This document shows positions 43,575-52,878 of a DNA stretch of 64,000 nt, piece after piece. The first letter of the stretch is position 1. Each line of letters opens with the position of its first letter. Below the pieces are notes generated by a model. The model was not told the DNA's origin, made no database searches, and worked only from the letters and a program-made list of their open reading frames with translations. This stretch comes from CANHBY01 sp046342195. Lineage in GTDB: Bacteria; Pseudomonadota; Gammaproteobacteria; Burkholderiales; Burkholderiaceae_C. The DNA is taken from assembly GCA_046342195.1 (NCBI GenBank), contig JBKDQE010000074.1, positions 1 to 64,000 of the forward strand, given 5' to 3'. Made by a program: the position numbers and the translations under genes.

Positions 43575-44088
43575 GAAGGTTCCAGTCATCTAGGGTCAGG
43601 AGGATGGTGGGTGTTCAGACGATTGCCAGACCGGGTTTGAAAAAATCAAGAGAACCGAGGAGCTTGTGCCTCCAGGTGTCTGACAAGGGCCCCCGATGTC
43701 TGGAATGCTTGCATGGGAACTTGCTGAACGCTTTGCAAAACTCAAGGTTATGATTTTAACGTGGAAGATGGCAAAGAATATCTTTCATCAGCAGGACAAC
43801 AGGCGGAATGGACGCCTGTTCAGCGCTTGGTAGTCTTGCGAATTTCTTTTTCTTCTTGCCAATCGATAGTGCCCTCTTCGACCTCATGGAGCTTGAGGGT
43901 GAATTTGTAAAAGACATGTTTGGCTGAAGCCATTTGCTTCACGATGGATGTCGGATCTGCTTCGACGCTGTATTTGGCGCCCCTCATTTGGCAGATGATT
44001 TGGCAAGGAGAGTGCACACTGCTGACCAGCGAAAGAGGGGCACGGCCATGCACGGCTGAAAAAGTATGGCGTGAATGATGAGGATGGG
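43575..44088. other. pckG-ffs gap
   Basis: Holds the lpoB tail (43820-43992) and otherwise no gene. The pckG promoter must lie near 43600-43750 on the minus strand but was not resolved. Confidence 0.4.
43820..43992 (-). pseudogene. lpoB: LpoB (penicillin-binding protein activator) C-terminal remnant
   Basis: Minus-strand translation gives QMRGAKYSVEADPTSIVKQM, then HVFYKFTLKLHEVEEGTIDW and QEEKEIRKTTKR before a stop. This matches the C-terminal 55-60 residues of LpoB (GAKYxLxGxxSSIVK...VFYKFTLxLxxxExGxIxWxDEKEIRKT). The rest, including the lipoprotein signal, is missing; upstream lies ffs. A longer frame to 44158 runs through the RNA gene and is not LpoB. Read as a truncated relic. Confidence 0.7.
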
Positions 44089-44186
44089 GTGACGAGCCTG
44101 ATCCCGGCACTGGTTGCCACGGCTGGGGCTGCTTCGTTCCCGACCTGACCCGGTTCACCGCACTCCCATGCGGGGAGGCCCGTCAC
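44089..44186 (-). ncRNA. ffs: Signal recognition particle 4.5S RNA
   Basis: The minus strand contains GGTCAGGTCGGGAACGAAGC followed by AGCC and later AGTGCCGGGATCAGGC. This is the conserved SRP RNA tip with the GGTCAGG and GGAA-type loops that bind Ffh and FtsY. The ends pair (GTGACGGGCCT with AGGCTCGTCAC), giving the expected single long hairpin of about 98 nt. It binds Ffh to form SRP. The promoter is immediately upstream. Confidence 0.9.
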
Positions 44187-44191
44187 TGCCG

Positions 44192-44197
44192 ATTATA
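44192..44197 (-). promoter_or_regulatory. ffs promoter -10 box
   Basis: TATAAT on the minus strand, ending 5 nt before the predicted first base of 4.5S RNA. The box includes the TAA stop codon of the preceding 63-codon gene. The -35 is weak (near 44215-44222). Confidence 0.6.
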
Positions 44198-44384
44198 GAT
44201 GATTCGCCGCTTCTTTGGTGTGGAAGGGGTGCTTATCGGCATACTGATTCACGCAGTCCCGCACCTCCTGGTGCCGCCGTGGGATAGGTACCAAAATCCA
44301 CTCAGCGATCTGTCGAGCCGTCAGCTTTTCTTCGGGTCGTGCTTTCAGGCAATCCAGTATGGCTTTCGCCAGATTCAATGCCAT
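44193..44384 (-). CDS. Small protein at the end of the restriction operon, possibly truncated
   Basis: A 63-aa frame starting 1 nt after the hsdR stop, with GGAG 8 nt upstream. The first 30 residues (MALNLAKAILDCLKARPEEK, LTARQIAEWI) resemble the N-terminal helix-turn-helix of longer proteins often encoded beside restriction genes. After EWIL the sequence (VPIPRRHQEVRDCVNQYADK) looks unrelated to those proteins, and the frame ends inside the ffs promoter. It may be a truncated gene fused to old chromosomal sequence at the island edge. Confidence 0.5.
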   Translation of the reverse strand: MALNLAKAILDCLKARPEEKLTARQIAEWILVPIPRRHQEVRDCVNQYADKHPFHTKEAANHL

Positions 44385-44385
44385 A

Positions 44386-47300
44386 TCAGTTCTCCGCAGC
44401 CTTGACCTGTTGGTACACGGCCCGCATCAGATGGCTCGCCGCAACATTCCTGAACGCTTCGTCATTCATCAGGCGGACAAAAATTTCTTCGTTTCCGTTC
44501 ATGCGCTCGATGAAGAGGTTCTCAAGCTGCTTGTTAAACACCGGTTCGAAGTTTTCGATGCTGTTGGCCATGACCGCCTGCCGCAACTGCTCGTTTGCCA
44601 CGGCGGTTTCACGGACTTGATCAAAGAAGAGCTGATCGGCCGGGGTGAATTCTGTTCCGAAGCGCTCATTGAGCTTGCCAACTAAAGTTGACAGCTGCAC
44701 ATCCTCGTCGGCTTGGCCAGTACCCACATCGGTTGCCCCGTACAACGCTTCCGGCTCGCCCACTTTCAGATCAATTGCCCCTTCGCTGATTTTTTGCAGC
44801 CGGTAGTATTTGAGCTCAACCTCGTCGTCGATTTGAATCTTCCGATGGTCTGTGGTGCGCGGCAGCTTGATCAGCAGAAAACGGGCATAGGTGTACAGCT
44901 TCTCGTGATCGGAGTCCTGGTAAGGCACGATCTGGGAAACGAAACTGTACAGATTGCGGAAGCTGACCAGCTGCCCCTTGAACAGGTTCTGGTCTTCTTC
45001 CCCGAGCTTTTTGAATCGCTCAATCGCCAGATCAAGCAGGCCATTCAATTTTTTGTGCTCGCCGCCCGTAGGGTTCAGACGATTGCGGAACCAGATTTCA
45101 CACCAGGCACTGACCTCGGCTTCGGTATGGACTTTCCAGTTGGCAAGCGTGTGCGCCAAGGTGTTGAGCTGTTGTGGATCAGTGTCATCACCCCTGTCCG
45201 TTGTCTCGTAATAGGGCTTGAAGGCGGTGTAAATGTCCGCAGGCTCGTTGACAAAATCGAGTACGAAGGTGTCGGTCTTGCCTCGTGTCATTCGATTCAG
45301 GCGGGAGAGTGTCTGTACCGCCTGGATGCCCGACAAGCGCTTGTCAACGTACATGCTGTGCAACAGCGGCTGGTCAAAACCTGTCTGATATTTTTCGGCC
45401 ACCAGCAAGACCTGGTATTCCTCGGTGTTGAACTTCTCCGGCAGCTCGGATTCCTTGATGCCATTATTCATATTCACTTCGGTGAATTTTTTATCGGCGA
45501 ACTCTTTGAGCGTGATCTCGCCCGAAAAGGCCACCAGTGATTTCACGTCGGTGTAGCCCTTGTCCTTGATGTACTTGTCGAACCCCAGCTTGTAGCGCAC
45601 AGCGTGCTCGCGCGAGCCGGTGACCACCATCGCTTTGGCCCGGCCGCCAATTTTGTGGCGGGTATGGGTGCGGAAGTGCTCCACGATCACTTCGACTTTC
45701 TGTGCGATTTCGTAGTCGTGAAACTCGACGAACCGCGCCAGTGCGCGGGCGGCCTTGCGGCGCGGCACCTCGGGGTCTGCTTCCACCTTCTGGATCAGTT
45801 TGTAGTAGCGCTTGTAGCAGGTATAGTGGGCCAGCACGTCGTGAATGAAGCCTTCCTCGATGGCCTGCCGCATGCTGTAGTGGTGGAACGGCGCTTTGCC
45901 GTTGGGGCCGGGTTCATTGAAAACGGCCAGGGTCTTGAACTTGGGCGTAGCGGTGAAAGCAAAGAAGCTCAAGTTGGGTTGTTTGGCGCGCTTGAGTTGT
46001 TCGCGTAGCAGCTCCTTCTTTGCCTCTTCGCTCAAGGCATCGTCATCCATGTCCAGCAACTGCTCGGCAATGGCGGATTCAATGCCGTCCTTGTTCAGGA
46101 TCTTGCGCAGCTCCATGGCGGTTTCACCACTTTGCGAACTGTGCGCCTCGTCCACGATCACCGCGAAGCGTTTGCCCGCTGTCGATATAGCCACCCCTTT
46201 GCCGTTGGCCTCCATCGTGCGGATCGCTTTCGTGATGAAAGGGAACTTCTGGATGGTGGAAATGATGATCGGCACGCCATCGGCCAGCGACTTTGCCAGT
46301 TGCTGCGTGTTTTCGTCGATCTTCTGCACCACGCCCAGTTTGTGTTCAAACTGAAAGATCGTGTCTTGCAGCTGTTGATCCAGCACGCGCCGGTCGGTGA
46401 TCACCACCACCGAATGAAAAATCTTTTCGTTGTTGGCGTCGTGCAGGCTGGAGAGTCGGTGCGCTAACCAAGCAATCGAATTCGATTTGCCTGATCCAGC
46501 AGAATGCTGGATCAAGTAGTTGTGCCCTGAACCATGCGCTTGCGCGTGGTCGGTCAGCTCTCGAACCGCATCCAGCTGGTGGTAGCGCGGGAAGATCATC
46601 GATTCCTTGCGGTAACGCTTGATGCCCTTGTCGGTGACGACCGTCTTTTCCTCGACATCCAAATGAATGAAACGGGCCAGGATGTCCATCAGGCTGTCAC
46701 GGGTCAACACCTTGTGCCAAAGGTAGGTGGTACGCACATCGCCCACTGCTGGCGGGTTGCCCGCGCCGTGGTCATGCCCCAGATTGAAGGGCAGGAAGAA
46801 TGTGTCTTTGCCTTCCAGCTTGGTGGTCATGAACACCAGCTCGGTATCTACCGCGAAATGCACCAGGCAGCGCTGCTTGAAGGCAAACAACAGCTCCTTG
46901 GGGTCGCGCTCAAAGCGATATTGGTGCTTGGCATTTTCCACGTTCCAGCGCGTGGCCGACATCGGGTTCTTCAGCTCCAGCGTGGCCACGGGCAAGCCAT
47001 TCACCGCCAACACCACATCGGGGATGGCCCCGCTCTTGGTATTGACCTGCCGAGCTATGGTCAGGCGGTTGTCGTTGTAACGTTCGGTACTCGCGGGGTC
47101 GAGCCCGGTGTTGGGCGCAAAGTAGGCCAGCCGCACGGTCTTGCCCAGGCACTTGAAACCCTCGCGCAAAATTGCCAGGGCGCCTTTGGCGGCAAGCTCC
47201 TTCACCAAGCTGCCTAGCAGCATTGCGGGCGCTTTGGCGGCGTCCAGCTGGGTCAGGCGCGTCCATATCTTGGGTTGCGTCTTTTGCACAAAGGCAATGA

Positions 47301-47418
47301 CATCTGCCGGAAACAGCGCCGCTTCCGGGTCGTAGGTGTTGGGATCACCCTTTTCGTAGCCACCACTGCTGATCAGTGCGTGCTCGATGTCGTTTTCGAA
47401 GTCGATTTCTTTGTGCAT
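44386..47418 (-). CDS. hsdR: Type I restriction enzyme, R subunit
   Basis: Motor and nuclease subunit of a type I restriction enzyme; cleaves unmodified DNA far from the recognition site after ATP-driven translocation. About 1010 aa. The PD-(D/E)xK nuclease motif is IPDVVLAVNGLPVATLELK (about 130-148). Helicase motifs follow: Walker A HSAGSGKSNSIAW (about 305-317), VIVDEAHSSQSGE (DEAH, about 421), FFAFTATPKFKT, and QTLSRLNRM. All look intact. The ATG 47418 is chosen with GGGTGA 6 nt upstream. It lies after the accessory gene. Confidence 0.94.
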   Translation of the reverse strand: MHKEIDFENDIEHALISSGGYEKGDPNTYDPEAALFPADVIAFVQKTQPKIWTRLTQLDAAKAPAMLLGSLVKELAAKGALAILREGFKCLGKTVRLAYFAPNTGLDPASTERYNDNRLTIARQVNTKSGAIPDVVLAVNGLPVATLELKNPMSATRWNVENAKHQYRFERDPKELLFAFKQRCLVHFAVDTELVFMTTKLEGKDTFFLPFNLGHDHGAGNPPAVGDVRTTYLWHKVLTRDSLMDILARFIHLDVEEKTVVTDKGIKRYRKESMIFPRYHQLDAVRELTDHAQAHGSGHNYLIQHSAGSGKSNSIAWLAHRLSSLHDANNEKIFHSVVVITDRRVLDQQLQDTIFQFEHKLGVVQKIDENTQQLAKSLADGVPIIISTIQKFPFITKAIRTMEANGKGVAISTAGKRFAVIVDEAHSSQSGETAMELRKILNKDGIESAIAEQLLDMDDDALSEEAKKELLREQLKRAKQPNLSFFAFTATPKFKTLAVFNEPGPNGKAPFHHYSMRQAIEEGFIHDVLAHYTCYKRYYKLIQKVEADPEVPRRKAARALARFVEFHDYEIAQKVEVIVEHFRTHTRHKIGGRAKAMVVTGSREHAVRYKLGFDKYIKDKGYTDVKSLVAFSGEITLKEFADKKFTEVNMNNGIKESELPEKFNTEEYQVLLVAEKYQTGFDQPLLHSMYVDKRLSGIQAVQTLSRLNRMTRGKTDTFVLDFVNEPADIYTAFKPYYETTDRGDDTDPQQLNTLAHTLANWKVHTEAEVSAWCEIWFRNRLNPTGGEHKKLNGLLDLAIERFKKLGEEDQNLFKGQLVSFRNLYSFVSQIVPYQDSDHEKLYTYARFLLIKLPRTTDHRKIQIDDEVELKYYRLQKISEGAIDLKVGEPEALYGATDVGTGQADEDVQLSTLVGKLNERFGTEFTPADQLFFDQVRETAVANEQLRQAVMANSIENFEPVFNKQLENLFIERMNGNEEIFVRLMNDEAFRNVAASHLMRAVYQQVKAAEN

Positions 47419-47453
47419 CTTTCTCACCCTTTAAATGCGTCGGATTCGGCCTG

Positions 47454-48056
47454 TTAGCGAATCACCTCAATATTGCTGTTTTCCAAATCCGCCAGCGCCA
47501 TGCCATTGAGGGCGGCATAGCGGTAGTGGCGTATCGTGTGATCGCGCTGCAGGTACTTGCCATCCGCATCCAGATACGGCGTCGGGTTGGGATGGTTGCT
47601 CAGTACATACTTGGTCGCGTGAATGGCGCTGCGCTTGGTGGTGTACGCATTGATGGTGGCGTGGAGCGCCTTAAGCCAATCCACACTGGCTTTCAACTGA
47701 TCCGGCACGTCGTGCGGTATGCTCTCTGACTTGAACTCAAGGCAGTACACGTGCAGCTTGTTCTTGCGCAGGTTGAACACCACGAAGTCACAGCGCTTCG
47801 ACCAGGGCTTGGCGGTATCGTCCAGAAAGTGAAACAGCGGCAGCGATGAGCCGTTCTTCTTGGTGTCCAGCTTGATTACCAAGCTTTCGCCCGTGGTCTG
47901 CAAGCTCACCTTGTACTTAATGGGCTTGCTGCCGCTTTGGCCGAACACCTTCTCCTTCAATACAACCTCGCTGCCACTCGGCTGCGGCTCGCCGTAGTGG
48001 TTGATGTTCAGGTAGGACTTCAGGCAGTTGAAATAACCTTGCACGTTCAACGCCAT
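47454..48056 (-). CDS. Accessory protein in type I RM operon, possible PD-(D/E)xK nuclease
   Basis: A 200-aa protein between hsdS and hsdR. No family recalled with certainty. CDFVVFNLRKNKLHVYCLEFKSES contains Asp90, then Glu107-Phe-Lys109, matching the D-x(n)-E-x-K pattern of PD-(D/E)xK nucleases with alternating hydrophobic strands. It is soluble, with no membrane segments. It is packed tightly (16 bp after hsdS, 35 bp before hsdR), so it is part of the operon. It could be a second nuclease, a non-catalytic nuclease-fold protein, or a regulator of HsdR. Confidence 0.65.
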   Translation of the reverse strand: MALNVQGYFNCLKSYLNINHYGEPQPSGSEVVLKEKVFGQSGSKPIKYKVSLQTTGESLVIKLDTKKNGSSLPLFHFLDDTAKPWSKRCDFVVFNLRKNKLHVYCLEFKSESIPHDVPDQLKASVDWLKALHATINAYTTKRSAIHATKYVLSNHPNPTPYLDADGKYLQRDHTIRHYRYAALNGMALADLENSNIEVIR

Positions 48057-48072
48057 TTAGGTCGGCCCCCAG

Positions 48073-49407
48073 TCATGAGGCAACCCCTTTGGGGGGCTGC
48101 GGAATCGCAAAGCCACGCACGTCGATTTTTCCGGTCACGGCGTTGGTGATCATTGACGATCTGTATTCAAGAAGGCGCTCAACCACGCTGTTGACTAAAT
48201 CACATTGGATAGCCAGTCTCTTGGTTTCTTCTTCTATGTATGCAACAACTTCGACTTGCTCTTCTGGGGGTGGGAGTGCAATCACAACATTCCCCAGTTC
48301 CTCAGCATTTAGGTGTGGTTGTGCAGCTCTATTTTTTGCCAAATAAATTTGGCCGTTCAATACATGCTTGCTCAACAAGTTGAACGCTATATATTCTGGG
48401 AGCGCACCTTCCGTGGTGTAGACCATGTCGTATCCTGCGATACTTCCCTCCCATATCGCAGGCACGATTGCAGAATCGCCGGTGTATGCACCGCTCCGAA
48501 CTACCAATATGTCTTTCGCTTTGAGATTTGGGTTTCTCGACCAAGGTACATAATCTGGATCAACGGTTTGCACTTTCGATCCATCGATTTCGCCACGGTA
48601 GATATCAGTGGCACGAATGAAAGGAAGCCCGCCATCTAGTTTCTGAGGTGGTTCGCCCAGTCCATATCTGGTCTTTCCGACAAACTTCAGGCGCTTTACA
48701 TCCCAATGCGCCGGGATGTCACCCAACCAGTTCACTCCTGAATTTTTCATCACCACAGTGGGATCAAGCCCCTTGGTGACGGCATGGCTGATAAGCGCCG
48801 TGCGCTTTTCGGCCAGCTTGTCGAGCAGTGATTTTTTCTTGGCGATCAGGGCATCGATTTGCGCGGTTTTGAAATCGAGGAAGCGAGCGATGGCTTGTTG
48901 CTCATTTTTCGGTGGAATAATTAGTTTTGCATTTCCAATTGCTTCTTGGTTAAGAATTTTCGCGCCGTAGATGTTCTCTGAGGCATTTTGAATTATGGCA
49001 AGAGGCGCCAAATAATAAAAAAATGGCAGGTGAATCCACTCGCTTTCGCTAAATGAGGCTATTGCCTCATTTGTGAACATATCTTTTCCCGCAAACGAGA
49101 CTTGTCCAACGGACAATTTAAAAGAATAAAGAAGGCTGCCCGCGTATGTTGGCCACTTTCGATACTTGGCGACAGCCTCATGAGTTATACCCTTGCTTGT
49201 TTCATTGAGAACTCTTGGGCCTAAATCGCTGATATTTGCCCAGAGAAAATCGTCTCCATAGTAAATAGAGTTGCCGCTCTCCGGGGTGAACCCCACCGTG
49301 TAGCCTATCGCATGTGTCAGTTTCCTTACATGCCAGTCGGTGGGAATTTCCGGCGCCCACGCCAGCTTCGTTTTGACGTAGTGCGGATATTTCTTTTGTA
49401 AGTCCAT
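48073..49407 (-). CDS. hsdS: Type I restriction-modification specificity subunit
   Basis: Recognises the bipartite target for the HsdM and HsdR subunits. The 444 aa hold two target-recognition domains (about 15-165 and 225-370), each followed by a conserved coiled-coil spacer (FLDFKTAQIDALIAKKKSLL, about 178-197; YIEEETKRLAIQCDLVNSVV, about 395-414). Both TRDs begin with a WLGDIPAHW/WAPEIPTDW-type motif. Both TRDs seem complete, so the enzyme may be active. The ATG overlaps the hsdM stop by 1 nt. Confidence 0.93.
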   Translation of the reverse strand: MDLQKKYPHYVKTKLAWAPEIPTDWHVRKLTHAIGYTVGFTPESGNSIYYGDDFLWANISDLGPRVLNETSKGITHEAVAKYRKWPTYAGSLLYSFKLSVGQVSFAGKDMFTNEAIASFSESEWIHLPFFYYLAPLAIIQNASENIYGAKILNQEAIGNAKLIIPPKNEQQAIARFLDFKTAQIDALIAKKKSLLDKLAEKRTALISHAVTKGLDPTVVMKNSGVNWLGDIPAHWDVKRLKFVGKTRYGLGEPPQKLDGGLPFIRATDIYRGEIDGSKVQTVDPDYVPWSRNPNLKAKDILVVRSGAYTGDSAIVPAIWEGSIAGYDMVYTTEGALPEYIAFNLLSKHVLNGQIYLAKNRAAQPHLNAEELGNVVIALPPPEEQVEVVAYIEEETKRLAIQCDLVNSVVERLLEYRSSMITNAVTGKIDVRGFAIPQPPKGVAS

Positions 49408-51608
49408 CACACCACCTCATTCAGCATGGCCATGATGTCTTTTTCGAGCTGGCTGATTTCATTGGCAATCTCTTCCAGCGGACGCGGCGGCTGATAGACG
49501 TAAAAATGCCGGGTCAGCGGGATTTCGTAGCCCACCTTGGTCTTGCTGTGGTCGATCCAGGCATCGGGCACATGCGGCAGGACTTCAGCCTTGAGGTAGT
49601 CCTCGCAGTGGTCTTTCACGAGTGCCAACAGCTTGTCGTGGCCGGTTTCGTCGTCGTAGCCCAGTGGCAGCGGCAATTCAATGTCGTCCGGCAGGGCCAC
49701 AATTTCGGTATCGCGCAGATCGGCATCGGGTTCCGGGTTGCCCTTGGCATCCAGACAGAGGTCGGCCTTGGGGTCGCGCTCTGACAACGCCGCCAGGATG
49801 GCTTTCTTCACCGGCGCACCGACTTTGATGCCCGCATCGTGCAGGGTGTCGGTCAGCAGGCTTTCAAACTCGGTGCGGTTGCGGTAGAGGGTGTCACTCT
49901 CGACGCTCAGCAACACGGCTTTGATTGTCGCTTGCATTTCCTGGCCTGCGGCAATTTCGGCCGCGTGCGCCGCATCGTCTTTGCGCTTTTTGCTGGTCGC
50001 CAAATTCGCGAAGGCGCTTTGTTCGTCCAGCTTGGCGATGCGTTCTTGGCTGACACAGAAGTTCAAGCGCAGCGGGCGCTCAACGGTGATTTTGAGGAAG
50101 CCAAATTCGCGGTTCTCGAAGAGCTTACTGCAAACCCGGCGCTCGGGCTTTCCGTCCACCAGCACTTCACTTTCCGCCTCGTGGTCGTGCTCGGCGTACA
50201 GTCGCACGAGTTCCCTGATGTGGTCGTCCGAGAGCTCGTTGCGCTTGTTGCCCAGGCTCTTGTCCATCTTCTTGAAATGACGCGTGCCGTCGATCAACTG
50301 TACCTTTCCCTGCCGATGAGCAGGCTTCTTGTTGGTGACAATCCAGACGTAGGTATAGATGCCCGTGTTGTAGAACATCTGGTCTGGCAGGGCGACCACT
50401 GCATCGAGCATGTCGCGCTCAATGATCCAGCGGCGAATATTCGACTCGCCCGACCCCGCATCACCCGTGAACAGCGGTGAGCCATTGAACACAATGGCGA
50501 TTTTGGAGCCGTCGCCGCCGGTTTGTGGCGGGTTGTGCATCTTGGAGATCATGTGCTGCAAAAAGAGCAGCGAGCCATCGTTGATGCGTGGCAGGCCCGC
50601 GCCGAATCGACCCGAGAAGCCTTGGTCTTCATACTCTTCGCGCACGAAGTCTTCTTCCGGCTTCCACTCCACACCAAAGGGCGGGTTGGCCAGCATGTAG
50701 TGGAATTTTTTGTCCGGGTGGCCGTCGTGCGGCACAAAGCCATTGGTTTTGTTTTTGGCATCCTTCAGCCCCAAGGTGTCGCCATAGATCAGGTTGTTGA
50801 TCGGCTCGTCCTTGATCAATAAATCAGAGCAGCAAATGGCGTAGGACTCGGGGTTGTATTCTTGGCCGAATAATTCGATGTGGGCTTGTGGATTTTTAGC
50901 CAGCGCTTCTTTTTCAGACTCGGACAACATGCCGCCCGTCCCGGCAGTGGGGTCATACACACTGCGGTAAATGCCCGGTTCAAAAATGCTGTCTTCCCCA
51001 GTGAAAAGCAACTGCACCATCAAACGAATGACCTCACGCGGGGTGAAGTGATCCCCGGCTTCTTCGTTCGCCTGCTCATTGAACTTTCGCACGAGCTCTT
51101 CGAACAGATAGCCCATCTGCAGGTTGGTGATGGCCTTGGGTGACAGGTTGATGTCTGCCGAGCAGAATTCTTTGATGATCAGGAACAGCCGGTTGGCCTC
51201 ATCCAGCTTGGCAATCTCAGTTTCAAACTCGAATTTGTCAAAGATGTCGCGCGCGCGCGGCGAAAAACCCTGGATGTAGGCGATCAAATTGCCGGCGATG
51301 TTGGGCGCATCGCCCAGCAACTTCTCAAACGTGAAGCCGCTGGTGTTGAACAGCTCCTGCTTGCGGCCTTCGGCGGCGATGCGGGACAGCGCCTTTTCCA
51401 GTGCGGGGCCGGTGATGCTTTTGTCTTCCAGGCGCTTCTTTTCGTCCAGCACCTTCTGCTTGTTTTCGGCCAGAACCAGATCAAAGCGGCGCAGAACAAT
51501 CAGTGGCAGCATCACGCGACGGTACTGTGGCGGACGGTAGGGGCCGCGCAGCTTGTTGGCGATGTTCCAGATGAAGCCGACCAGGGTTTGGTGTTGTACG
51601 CTTTGCAT
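49407..51608 (-). CDS. hsdM: Type I restriction-modification DNA methyltransferase subunit
   Basis: N6-adenine methyltransferase subunit. The 733 aa include an N-terminal HsdM helical domain (1-165), the AdoMet motif DPTAGTGGM (about 217-225), the catalytic NPPF in MLANPPFGVEW (about 306), and a long C-terminal region (500-733) that probably contacts HsdS. AGGA lies 7 nt before the ATG. The C-terminal extension is larger than in the short EcoKI-type HsdM. Confidence 0.94.
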   Translation of the reverse strand: MQSVQHQTLVGFIWNIANKLRGPYRPPQYRRVMLPLIVLRRFDLVLAENKQKVLDEKKRLEDKSITGPALEKALSRIAAEGRKQELFNTSGFTFEKLLGDAPNIAGNLIAYIQGFSPRARDIFDKFEFETEIAKLDEANRLFLIIKEFCSADINLSPKAITNLQMGYLFEELVRKFNEQANEEAGDHFTPREVIRLMVQLLFTGEDSIFEPGIYRSVYDPTAGTGGMLSESEKEALAKNPQAHIELFGQEYNPESYAICCSDLLIKDEPINNLIYGDTLGLKDAKNKTNGFVPHDGHPDKKFHYMLANPPFGVEWKPEEDFVREEYEDQGFSGRFGAGLPRINDGSLLFLQHMISKMHNPPQTGGDGSKIAIVFNGSPLFTGDAGSGESNIRRWIIERDMLDAVVALPDQMFYNTGIYTYVWIVTNKKPAHRQGKVQLIDGTRHFKKMDKSLGNKRNELSDDHIRELVRLYAEHDHEAESEVLVDGKPERRVCSKLFENREFGFLKITVERPLRLNFCVSQERIAKLDEQSAFANLATSKKRKDDAAHAAEIAAGQEMQATIKAVLLSVESDTLYRNRTEFESLLTDTLHDAGIKVGAPVKKAILAALSERDPKADLCLDAKGNPEPDADLRDTEIVALPDDIELPLPLGYDDETGHDKLLALVKDHCEDYLKAEVLPHVPDAWIDHSKTKVGYEIPLTRHFYVYQPPRPLEEIANEISQLEKDIMAMLNEVV

Positions 51609-51644
51609 GGGCGATTCCTGAATGCTGTTTAAATTTGTTGTCTG

Positions 51645-52544
51645 TTATTTCTTCAAAGCGCTGACCGGGACGCGGTAGCCGGGTGCGAGCTTTGCGTTTT
51701 CGACGCCATACAAAGCCAGCGGATCGCTCAGCCAAAGGCGGTACTGTTCTTCCTTGAGGCGGTGATCGGGCGAGCAGTCCACGCTCCAGCGCAGCAGCAT
51801 GTAGCCCGCGACCGCAGCGCGAACGCGCATCCGGATTGAGCCCTCGGTCATCCCGTAGTCCATCTTGATGATCTCGGAGCGCGCGAGGCGCGGGTGTGGC
51901 ACCAAGTCCAGCTCCACGATCCGAGTCCACTGGATGTCGTTGTCCGGGCGCTCGTTGGCCTTAGGTTCGTCATTAAGCAGGGTCGGTGCTTCGATACGGG
52001 TAACGACAAAGTCGCGGAACTCGCTGCTCTTGCGGTCAAAGGCCCGGACGTGCCAGCGCAGGCCGGTGTCCACCAGCGCAAACGGCACGATGACCCGCTC
52101 GGACTCGCCATTGCTCATCGAGTGGTAGCGAATAGCGATGGGTCGCTTGGCATGGATGGCCCGGCAAATCGGAGCCAGCACGTCCATCCGGGGGCTGCTC
52201 AAGGCTGCCGGGGACTCGCAGGGCAGCAGCGGTTGCGACTCGACGTTGACGCCATCACCAAACCCAAGGGCGAGCGCCGACAAAACACGCTGCGTCGCGT
52301 GCTCAAAGATCGGGGAGAAAGTCTTGCCGATCCGGTAGATCTTGTTGCTGCCGTCGAACTCGATGTTCTGCGGCGCGATTTCCCGGTACAGCGCCAGATC
52401 GCGCGTGGCACCGGCAGGGGCCACCCCAAAGCGGCTCGCCAAGTCAGGGCGGCCGATTTCACCCATGAAGTAAAGGCGGAAGTCGATGTAAGCCAGCCGT
52501 TCCCGCTGAGGGTGGCTCAAGCTCTTGAGGCGTTGGGGATGCAT
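51645..52544 (-). CDS. WYL-domain transcriptional regulator
   Basis: A 299-aa protein with an N-terminal winged helix (about 5-70, RLAYIDFRLYFMGEIGRPDL, RFGVAPAGATRDLALYREI) and a WYL ligand-binding domain (about 125-200; PIAIRYHSMSNGESERVIVP, RWHVRAFDRKSSEFRDFVVT), then a C-terminal WCX-like part. This layout is that of the BrxR/CapW regulators of phage-defence operons, usually repressors. It heads the operon 36 bp before hsdM. AGGAG lies upstream of ATG 52544. Regulation of the hsd genes is inferred by family. Confidence 0.85.
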   Translation of the reverse strand: MHPQRLKSLSHPQRERLAYIDFRLYFMGEIGRPDLASRFGVAPAGATRDLALYREIAPQNIEFDGSNKIYRIGKTFSPIFEHATQRVLSALALGFGDGVNVESQPLLPCESPAALSSPRMDVLAPICRAIHAKRPIAIRYHSMSNGESERVIVPFALVDTGLRWHVRAFDRKSSEFRDFVVTRIEAPTLLNDEPKANERPDNDIQWTRIVELDLVPHPRLARSEIIKMDYGMTEGSIRMRVRAAVAGYMLLRWSVDCSPDHRLKEEQYRLWLSDPLALYGVENAKLAPGYRVPVSALKK

Positions 52545-52878
52545 GGTCAGGCTCTCCTCATGCATGTCAGGTGACGGTAAGACCGAAAACAGAAGTTAGA
52601 TTGCACATTTTTTCAAGAGTAGCGCATAGGTAAGACGTCAGTACTTTGAGAAACTCATTCATCGCCTCCCTGATACAAACGCGGTCGAACCCTGACTTAC
52701 TCTTTATGGCCCAGACTCCAAAGGGAGTCCACGTTGTGGGCAAAGACTTCAACTCTGTAACCGTCGTCCTGGATGATGCTTTGCATGTTGGTCTGTTTTG
52801 GCTGGTCAGGCGACCGGTTGAAGTAGCCCAAATCAACAGGCCAGCTATCTCCATGACGAGGGGAGCCGCCAAGCTCCT
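52545..52878. other. Upstream region of the restriction operon
   Basis: A 334-bp stretch holding the promoter for the WYL-hsd operon. Open frames on both strands (plus 52646-52918, minus 52697-52894) have no family resemblance that I recognise. No operator palindrome was identified. Confidence 0.35.

Noticed and set aside
43820..44158. 112-codon frame spanning lpoB tail and ffs
   Set aside because: The upstream half is antisense to or within the 4.5S RNA gene; only the last part matches LpoB.
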